Positions 11,861 to 17,230 of a stretch of 17,230 bases of DNA are shown here, piece by piece (position 1 is the first letter of the stretch; each line of letters opens with the position of its first letter). The notes beneath the pieces are model-generated. The model saw only the letters and a program-made list of their open reading frames with translations, did not search any database and had not been told where the DNA came from. A program made the position numbers and the translations under genes. Source of the stretch: Lachnospiraceae bacterium (GTDB lineage: Bacteria; Bacillota; Clostridia; Lachnospirales; Lachnospiraceae); assembly GCA_003446735.1 (NCBI GenBank), contig DMCJ01000097.1, forward strand, positions 1 to 17,230, in the 5' to 3' direction.

Positions 11861-13054
11861 ATGAAGAAGGCAAGAGACCGAATATTTAATCTGGTATCAG
11901 TAGGTGTAGTGGACGATAAGTGGAATCAGGGCTACGATATTTTAAGTACCCTTGTGCTCATCGTAAATCTCGTTGCCGCCTTTGCTGCCACATATGATAA
12001 CATAACGGCCCGCTACGGCTCTCTTCTTTCCGTTATAGAAAGCGTCACCGTTTTCTTCTTTATGGTGGATTATATATTAAGGCTGATCACGGCCGATAAG
12101 CTCTATCCCGAATTTCCTTTTAAAAAAGCCGCTTTTAAATATATCTTCTCGGCGGCGGGTATCGTGGATCTTTTATCCTTCCTTCCCTTTTATCTTCCGG
12201 TCTTCTTCCCGGCCGGAGCCGCGACTTTCAGGCTGTTCAGGGTCGCAAGGATATTCAGGCTTTTCCGTATAAACGCATATTATGATTCCCTTAATGTCAT
12301 AACCGAAGTCATATCCGCAAAGAAGCAGCAGCTCTTTTCCTCGATCTTTATCATAATCCTGCTGATGATAGCATCGAGCCTTTGCATGTACTCGGTCGAG
12401 CATAATGCCCAGCCCGATGTTTTTGCCAACGGTTTTTCCGGGATATGGTGGGCAGCTTCCACCCTTCTTACCATAGGTTACGGCGATATCTATCCCGTCA
12501 CCCTTGCGGGCAAGATCTGCGGCATACTCATAGCCTTCCTCGGAGTCGGCGTTGTCGCGGTCCCTACGGGTATCATTTCCGCCGGTTTCGTGGAGCAATA
12601 TACGAGACTTAAAAACATCGGGGATTTCGCATCCGAGACCGGAGTGCATTTCATGACCATCCACCTTGATAAGGATGATGACTGGGCAGGAAAAAAAATA
12701 GGGGAGCTTACCTTCCCCCACAAAATGATAATAGCCGCGGTAGGACGCGGAAGCGATACGATCCTTCCCCGCGGAGAAGTAAGGCTTGAGGCCGGAGACC
12801 GCATCGTTCTTGCCACCGAGACCGTTGAAACGGATGAACCTATCCGTATAAAAGAGATCACGTTAAAATCAGAACATTCCTGGAAAGACAAGGCCATAAA
12901 AGATCTTGATATTTCCAGAAAGACATATATCGTTATGGTTAAAAGAAAAGGCCGCTCTATCGTCCCCAAAGGACATCTTGTATTAAAAGAGGGCGATACC
13001 GTCTTGCTTTATTCGACCGGGCGCGGGACCTTCTTTGAGGAGCACCCTTTCTAG
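11861..13054 (+). CDS. Voltage-sensor-type potassium channel with two TrkA-C domains
   Basis: The 397-residue protein is a six-helix cation channel. S1 is at about 26-44, S2-S3 at about 58-115, an S4-like helix at 122-137 with Arg every third residue (124, 127, 130, 133, 136), S5 at about 158-178, a pore loop with the potassium filter TIGYGD at 204-209, and S6 at about 217-243. The cytosolic tail has two tandem RCK-C/TrkA-C modules, at about 262-320 and 327-386, each ending in a GD(R/T)(I/V)(V/L)L pattern. No Rossmann-type RCK-N domain is seen between pore and tail. TrkA-C domains in other channels bind small ligands such as c-di-AMP; that role here is only inferred. No terminator is visible in the 18 bp before the convergent ptsI. 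Confidence 0.93.
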   Translation: MKKARDRIFNLVSVGVVDDKWNQGYDILSTLVLIVNLVAAFAATYDNITARYGSLLSVIESVTVFFFMVDYILRLITADKLYPEFPFKKAAFKYIFSAAGIVDLLSFLPFYLPVFFPAGAATFRLFRVARIFRLFRINAYYDSLNVITEVISAKKQQLFSSIFIIILLMIASSLCMYSVEHNAQPDVFANGFSGIWWAASTLLTIGYGDIYPVTLAGKICGILIAFLGVGVVAVPTGIISAGFVEQYTRLKNIGDFASETGVHFMTIHLDKDDDWAGKKIGELTFPHKMIIAAVGRGSDTILPRGEVRLEAGDRIVLATETVETDEPIRIKEITLKSEHSWKDKAIKDLDISRKTYIVMVKRKGRSIVPKGHLVLKEGDTVLLYSTGRGTFFEEHPF

Positions 13055-13072
13055 ATCATCTCTTTAAAAAGA

Positions 13073-14749
13073 TCATTCAAGCGATCTTATATATTCCCTG
13101 AAAGGAAGTATCATATTCGAAGATACCGAAAGATCGTCTATTCCCATATCTATAAATGTCTTTGCAAGCATTTTATCCGAGGCCATCTCGCCGCAGATAC
13201 CGACTTTTATGCCTCTATCCTTCGCGCTTTTAGCACTCATTTCAACAAGCTTTAATATCGCCTCTTCATTTGCTCTTGTATAGGAAGCAAGGTCGGGATT
13301 TAAACGATCCGCTCCGAGAGCATACTGGGTTAAGTCATTTGTTCCTATACTGAAGAACGATACCATTTTTGCGAGCTCATCGGAGATAAGAGCTGCTGCC
13401 GGAGTCTCTATCATTATGCCGACATTTACATTTGCTGTTTCGGCTCCTTCTTTTTTCAGCTCGTCCTTTACTTCCTCACAGATCTTATTTAATTTCTCGA
13501 CTTCTTCCTTAGTACTTATCATCGGGAACATGATCCCGAGATCTCCGTAAACAGATGCACGATAAAGCGCGCGCAGCTGAGTCCTTAGTATATCCTCATA
13601 CTTAAACATGAGCCTTATGCCGCGAAGTCCTAAAGCAGGATTTTCCTCATTTTTCTGCTCAAGATACGGGATATCCTTATCCGCTCCGGCATCAAGCGTC
13701 CTTATTATGACGGGCTTATCCTTCATGATACCGAGGATATCTTTATATATCTCAAACTGCTCCTCTTCCGAAGGAGCGTCATTTTTGTTCATAAAGATAA
13801 ATTCCGTTCTGAAAAGACCTATTCCTTCGGCTCCGCTTTCCTTTGCAAGGACTGCCTCTTCACAGCTTCCTATATTGGCAAACAGCCCGATCTTTTTCCC
13901 GCTTTTCGTGACCGTCTTTTCATCGATCAGTTTTTTAAGATCCTCTGACTTCTTTTCTTTCTCTTCTATTATCTTAGTCTGCTTATCAAGCTCATCCTTA
14001 TCGGGATCGATGATGATGCTCCCGTCATCGGCATTTACGATTATCTGCTTTCCGTCAGCTTCATCGGCAACCTTAAGGAAATCCTCTCCGGCCTCTATTA
14101 AAGCAGGCACTCCCATGCCCTTTATGATTATCGCCGCATGTGAAAGAGACGAGCCTTTGGATAATACAAAGCCGTCTATCTTATCGCGGTCTAAAGCCAT
14201 TATCTCTCCCGGAGTGATATCGGATGCACAGATAACGGACCTTTCGCTCCCGTTTTCTTTTTCGATGATATCGGCATCATCCTCACTGTCCCCGGACGCT
14301 TCTTTCTTTCCTTCCAAAAGGGCATCAAAGAGTCTTTCGGCAACGTCTTTTATATCGGTCGCTCTTTCCCGCATGGCCTCATCATCGAAAGATAAAAATC
14401 TTTCGATAAGAGCATCCGTCTTTACCTTGAGCGCATATTCCGCATTGACACGTTCTTCCCCGATGAACATGAGCACGGCATCGTGGATCCCGGCATCCGA
14501 CAATATCATCATCTGAGCCTCAAATATATCAACGGCTTCCTTATTATCCGTAAGAGCAGCCTTATCCCTGTCAAACTCCAGCGTCTTTAATGCATCGACG
14601 CATGCCTTTAAGAACCTCTCTTTTTCCTCAGATACCTCGTCGAAAAATTCAAGATCTATCCGCTCTACAACTCTCTCTTTATGAGAGATGATATTTACTT
14701 TGCCAAGGGCCATGCCCGGTGAAATAGTCTTTGCCGAAAACTTCTTCAT
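13073..14749 (-). CDS. ptsI: Phosphoenolpyruvate-protein phosphotransferase (PTS enzyme I)
   Basis: Enzyme I takes phosphate from PEP and passes it to HPr to drive sugar uptake. The 558-residue protein has the HPr-binding helical domain (about 35-145), the phosphohistidine domain with the loop KGSSLSHAAIIIKGMG (198-213, His204), and a complete PEP-binding barrel: GLFRTEFIFM (311-320), RTLDAGADKDIP (350-361), NPALGLRGIR (370-379), MIETPAA (446-452), GTNDLTQYALGADR (469-482) and GICGEMASD (517-525, Cys519). The His loop departs from the usual GGxTSHxxIxAR, and an acidic insert lies at about 148-170. GTGAGG precedes the ATG, which overlaps the MEMO-AMMECR1 stop as ATGA. No ptsH is in the window. 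The name is secure; whether it serves classical PTS is less certain. Confidence 0.92.
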   Translation of the reverse strand: MKKFSAKTISPGMALGKVNIISHKERVVERIDLEFFDEVSEEKERFLKACVDALKTLEFDRDKAALTDNKEAVDIFEAQMMILSDAGIHDAVLMFIGEERVNAEYALKVKTDALIERFLSFDDEAMRERATDIKDVAERLFDALLEGKKEASGDSEDDADIIEKENGSERSVICASDITPGEIMALDRDKIDGFVLSKGSSLSHAAIIIKGMGVPALIEAGEDFLKVADEADGKQIIVNADDGSIIIDPDKDELDKQTKIIEEKEKKSEDLKKLIDEKTVTKSGKKIGLFANIGSCEEAVLAKESGAEGIGLFRTEFIFMNKNDAPSEEEQFEIYKDILGIMKDKPVIIRTLDAGADKDIPYLEQKNEENPALGLRGIRLMFKYEDILRTQLRALYRASVYGDLGIMFPMISTKEEVEKLNKICEEVKDELKKEGAETANVNVGIMIETPAAALISDELAKMVSFFSIGTNDLTQYALGADRLNPDLASYTRANEEAILKLVEMSAKSAKDRGIKVGICGEMASDKMLAKTFIDMGIDDLSVSSNMILPFREYIRSLE

Positions 14750-16143
14750 ATATGCCTCACCACTTCAAACCTTTCCAGTTCATAGGGCTCATCTTCCCTG
14801 ATACCGCCCTTCCTCCTTGCAATGTCTATCTGATCATCTATCGTATCCACGCCGTCAAGATCCGGCAAAAGGAGTCCCCTTTTATATCCATGGGTGACTA
14901 TGACTCCGTATCTTTTTACATCAAGTTCATCCTTCGATGATATCTTCTCCGGCTTTGTAAGCACATCCACATTTACTTCCAGATAAGGGATCTCATCCTC
15001 TCTTATGGGCTCAAATCTCGGATCCCTGGCGCAGGCACTAACCGCATTCTGGATTATCTCATCCGCAACGCTCCCGGTCGTAGGGAGGATCGTTCCTATG
15101 CACCCTCTTAATTTCCCGTGCTCGTGGATAGATACGAATGCACCGGCCTTTGTGTCGTTCATCTCATCGGTGATAAGATCCTGACAATCATTTTTATCTA
15201 TAACTCTCCCATTGATGATATAGTTTTGAAGGGATCTTAGAGCCAGCAAAACATATTCATCGGAGTCTTTATACCTTTCTTCCATTTCCTTATGCTTACC
15301 CTTAAGATAAATATCCAGAAAGCGTCTGTCGTCCTTATCATATTCCTCGGGATAAAATGTGCATATCCCGTATCCGACGCCGGTGACATCCTCATGAGAT
15401 AACTGCGTTGCTCTTACCTTTACGCCGTCAAGCGCACCCGCCATAATGACAAATGATCTGTGTCCGCATTCCGCAGCCTTATCACAGAAAGACTCATCAA
15501 AATCAAAGAGTTCTCCGAATGCTGCGCGCGAGCATACATCCATTATCCTTTTATCATAAACGGGACCTTCCTTTGCAAACCCGTAAGGACCGTAATCCTG
15601 AAGCTTATGGGAAAGATCGCCGCTTGCCACATATACAGCCTTTCTGCCAAGCTTACCTACCGCCTCAGCGACCATCTGCCCCAGGCGGTAATGCTCGGTA
15701 AGCGAAAGTCCCGATAAACCTATCCTTACAAGCTTAAAGCGCGTATATTTCTTTTCGATAAAATATAACGGGACCATGGTACCGTGATCTAACTCAGGCT
15801 CCCTTTCACCTAAAGTCCCTGCCGGGATATCCGCTTTATCACAAAGCCCGGCGATCGTGCTTACGAGCTCATCGTCGTATTGTTCATTAAAGGAAACGTT
15901 CTTAGCGCCAAAGGAAGAAAACGAGCCCCTTGCCGCTCTTCCCGGGGAAATATGGAAATAATCGCCGTACATTATGCTGTGAGGACTGGAGATGATGATG
16001 GTATCAGGCGCGATATGCGCTATCTCATCGGCCACTTTTTCATAAGAGTCGATAGTCGCTCTTACTCTTTCCTCACTTCCCCGTCCTACATCGGGAACTA
16101 TCATCGGAGGATGGGGTACCATAAATGCAGCTTCTATAGCCAT
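14746..16143 (-). CDS. MEMO/LigB-like dioxygenase domain fused to AMMECR1 domain (AmmeMemoRadiSam proteins B and A)
   Basis: The 465-residue protein joins two conserved modules. Residues 1-265 form a MEMO/class III extradiol-dioxygenase-like domain with candidate metal-site or conserved residues at H11 (PHPP), H55 (SPH), D119-H120 (LDHG), H179 (GDLSH) and H228. Residues about 290-465 are an AMMECR1 domain with LRGCIG at 345-350, CARDPRF at 371-377 and a later ARRKGGI. These are components B and A of the AmmeMemoRadiSam set, a conserved trio of unknown biochemical role whose third member is a radical-SAM enzyme; that gene is not in this window. An AAGGAGGT ribosome binding site sits five bases before the ATG. 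It follows argC by 28 bp and overlaps ptsI by 4 bp. Confidence 0.93.
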   Translation of the reverse strand: MAIEAAFMVPHPPMIVPDVGRGSEERVRATIDSYEKVADEIAHIAPDTIIISSPHSIMYGDYFHISPGRAARGSFSSFGAKNVSFNEQYDDELVSTIAGLCDKADIPAGTLGEREPELDHGTMVPLYFIEKKYTRFKLVRIGLSGLSLTEHYRLGQMVAEAVGKLGRKAVYVASGDLSHKLQDYGPYGFAKEGPVYDKRIMDVCSRAAFGELFDFDESFCDKAAECGHRSFVIMAGALDGVKVRATQLSHEDVTGVGYGICTFYPEEYDKDDRRFLDIYLKGKHKEMEERYKDSDEYVLLALRSLQNYIINGRVIDKNDCQDLITDEMNDTKAGAFVSIHEHGKLRGCIGTILPTTGSVADEIIQNAVSACARDPRFEPIREDEIPYLEVNVDVLTKPEKISSKDELDVKRYGVIVTHGYKRGLLLPDLDGVDTIDDQIDIARRKGGIREDEPYELERFEVVRHI

Positions 16144-16171
16144 ATAAACCTCCTTAAAAGATCAGGTCCTT

Positions 16172-17116
16172 TTAAAGATTAAGTCCCTTAGCCTCATCGC
16201 AGCCCGTTACGATGTTAAGACACTGTATCGCAGCTCCCGAAGCTCCCTTTCCGAGATTATCAAACCTCGTCGCAAAGACAACTCTTTCTTCGTTACCTGT
16301 AACAAATATCTCCATTCCGTCCCATCCGGCACAGGCATCGGAGAAAAGTGCATTTCCTTCTTCCGCCTCAAAGCCGAACGGCATTACCTTTATAAACTTC
16401 TCGTCTTTATAATAATCCGCAAAGAAATCCCTGTACTCTTCGGGGCTTAACTTCTTTTTGAGATCCTGCGTAAATGCCGGGATCTGGACTATCATGCCGC
16501 TGTGATATGCGGTCGTAAACGGGAGAAAGAGCGGAAGCCTTGAAAGACCCGATATCGCCTTTATCTCTTTTAAATGCTTATGGGTCTGTCCCCAGGCATA
16601 CATCCTGGCGGAGTCAAATTTCTTATCCCTTCCCTCTTCTTCATATGAAGCTATGAGCTTCTTCCCGCCTCCGCTGTATCCGGATGCTGCAAAGATGGAA
16701 ACGGGATAATCACTGCTCATTATCCCCGAGCTTACAAGGGGATATAATATCGCTATCGAACCCGATGCATAGCAGCCGGGAACTGCGATCCTCTTGCTGT
16801 TTTTAATCTTTTCACGGTGATCCTTTGAAAGCTCCGGAAAACCGTAGGCCCAGTCAGGATAAGTCCTGTGCGCGGTAGATGCGTCTATGATTATCGTATC
16901 GTCGCCGGCCATATCGGCTGCTTCAACTGCAGCTGCATCGGGCAGGCAGAGAAATGTTATATCAGATCTGTCTATATATTTTTTGATCTCATCCGGATCT
17001 TTTCTTAATTCCGAAGGGATCTTTAAGAGCTCGATATCGTCTCTTTTAAGAAAACGCTCATTTATCCTTAATCCGGTAGTTCCTTCACTTCCGTCTATAA
17101 ATACCTTAACCGACAT
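16172..17116 (-). CDS. argC: N-acetyl-gamma-glutamyl-phosphate reductase, short form
   Basis: ArgC reduces N-acetylglutamyl phosphate to the semialdehyde, using NADPH, in arginine synthesis. The 314-residue protein is the shorter family form. It has an N-terminal Rossmann region with VFIDGSEGTTG (5-15), FLCLPDAAA (55-63), IIDASTAHR (76-84), the catalytic Cys115 in AVPGCYASGS (111-120), SGYSGGGKK (145-153) and the conserved histidine region GQTHKH (176-181). A weak AGGA ribosome binding site precedes the ATG. It is first in a run with the MEMO-AMMECR1 fusion and ptsI; no other arginine gene is in view, though the run could be preceded by one outside the window. A promoter candidate lies at 17178-17206. 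Confidence 0.95.
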   Translation of the reverse strand: MSVKVFIDGSEGTTGLRINERFLKRDDIELLKIPSELRKDPDEIKKYIDRSDITFLCLPDAAAVEAADMAGDDTIIIDASTAHRTYPDWAYGFPELSKDHREKIKNSKRIAVPGCYASGSIAILYPLVSSGIMSSDYPVSIFAASGYSGGGKKLIASYEEEGRDKKFDSARMYAWGQTHKHLKEIKAISGLSRLPLFLPFTTAYHSGMIVQIPAFTQDLKKKLSPEEYRDFFADYYKDEKFIKVMPFGFEAEEGNALFSDACAGWDGMEIFVTGNEERVVFATRFDNLGKGASGAAIQCLNIVTGCDEAKGLNL

Positions 17117-17177
17117 TTATCCTGCCCTCTTTATGATGATCTTTACCGGAATATCTTATTAAACCCGGTTACCCTGT

Positions 17178-17206
17178 ATGTTATCATAAACACATATAAA
17201 AAACAA
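17178..17206 (-). promoter_or_regulatory. Candidate promoter of argC
   Basis: On the minus strand TTGTTT (17206-17201), a 17-nt spacer and TAACAT (17183-17178) fit a sigma-70-type promoter with partial matches (four of six for the -10). The leader would be about 55 nt. No ARG-box-like operator is recognised with confidence. Confidence 0.45.
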
Positions 17207-17207
17207 T

Positions 17208-17220
17208 AAAAAAGCGGTCC
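17208..17220 (-). terminator. Possible 3' half of a terminator of the gene upstream of argC
   Basis: On the minus strand a GC-rich GGACCGC (17220-17214) runs straight into six Ts (17213-17208), as the descending arm and T-run of an intrinsic terminator would. The matching arm is not inside the window, so this is only a suggestion that the previous minus-strand gene ends just beyond 17230. Confidence 0.35.
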
Positions 17221-17230
17221 GTAACTTGCC

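Noticed and set aside
13055..13090. Possible bidirectional terminator between the channel gene and ptsI
   Set aside because: Repeated GATC words and a TCTTTAAAAAGA run are present, but pairing is short and mismatched with no T-run; not supportable as a terminator.
13608..14516. Long 302-residue open frame on the plus strand inside ptsI
   Set aside because: It is a Ser/Phe-rich antisense shadow of a clearly coding enzyme I gene, with no motif of its own.
1..17230. Mobile elements, CRISPR arrays, phage or defence systems
   Set aside because: No transposase, integrase, regularly spaced direct repeats, restriction or toxin-antitoxin genes were seen; the window is packed with core genes.

Overview
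The window looks like chromosomal core sequence from a low-to-mid GC Gram-positive anaerobe of the class Clostridia, most likely a Lachnospiraceae member. This is inferred from gene content and protein style: strong AAGGAGG-type ribosome binding sites, a RibU S-component under an FMN riboswitch, a DUF1653 protein, a short-form ArgC, and a MEMO-AMMECR1 fusion. No mobile element, CRISPR array, integrase, phage gene or obvious foreign island is visible.

Layout. (1) 1-5740, minus strand: a compact run reads leftward as YcxB-like membrane protein, tsaE, tsaB, rimI, rnz, an anchored unknown protein, tsaD and ispD, with overlaps or gaps of at most 28 bp. It is a tRNA-maturation cluster, with three t6A genes plus RNase Z, and an isoprenoid gene at its end. 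Just beyond ispD is a near-consensus promoter followed by what I read as the first 23 nt of a tRNA-Ser gene cut by the window edge. (2) 5741-6820, plus strand: a divergent promoter, an FMN riboswitch, the riboflavin transporter gene ribU and a strong intrinsic terminator. The riboswitch P1 stem appears to contain the ribU Shine-Dalgarno. (3) 6822-11832, minus strand: Bax-inhibitor-1 family protein, L,D-transpeptidase, holA, a DUF1653 protein with a Pro/Thr/Gln/Ser repeat linker, and a cytosolic 5'-nucleotidase. (4) 11827-13054, plus strand: a voltage-sensor potassium channel with tandem TrkA-C domains. Its promoter is divergent from that of the Bax-inhibitor gene, appears to share a self-complementary -35 hexamer with it, and places the transcript start at about the start codon. 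(5) 13073-17206, minus strand: argC, a MEMO/LigB-AMMECR1 fusion and ptsI, the last two overlapping by 4 bp.

Most genes are housekeeping. The parts that most deserve a second look are the apparent leaderless, shared -35 arrangement between the channel and Bax-inhibitor genes, the direct sequestration of the ribosome binding site in the FMN aptamer P1, the channel's paired TrkA-C domains without a recognisable nucleotide-binding RCK-N domain, and the coupling of a MEMO-AMMECR1 fusion to a ptsI whose phosphohistidine loop departs from the usual signature. No radical-SAM partner and no ptsH lie within the window. All calls are from reading the sequence; no database search was run.
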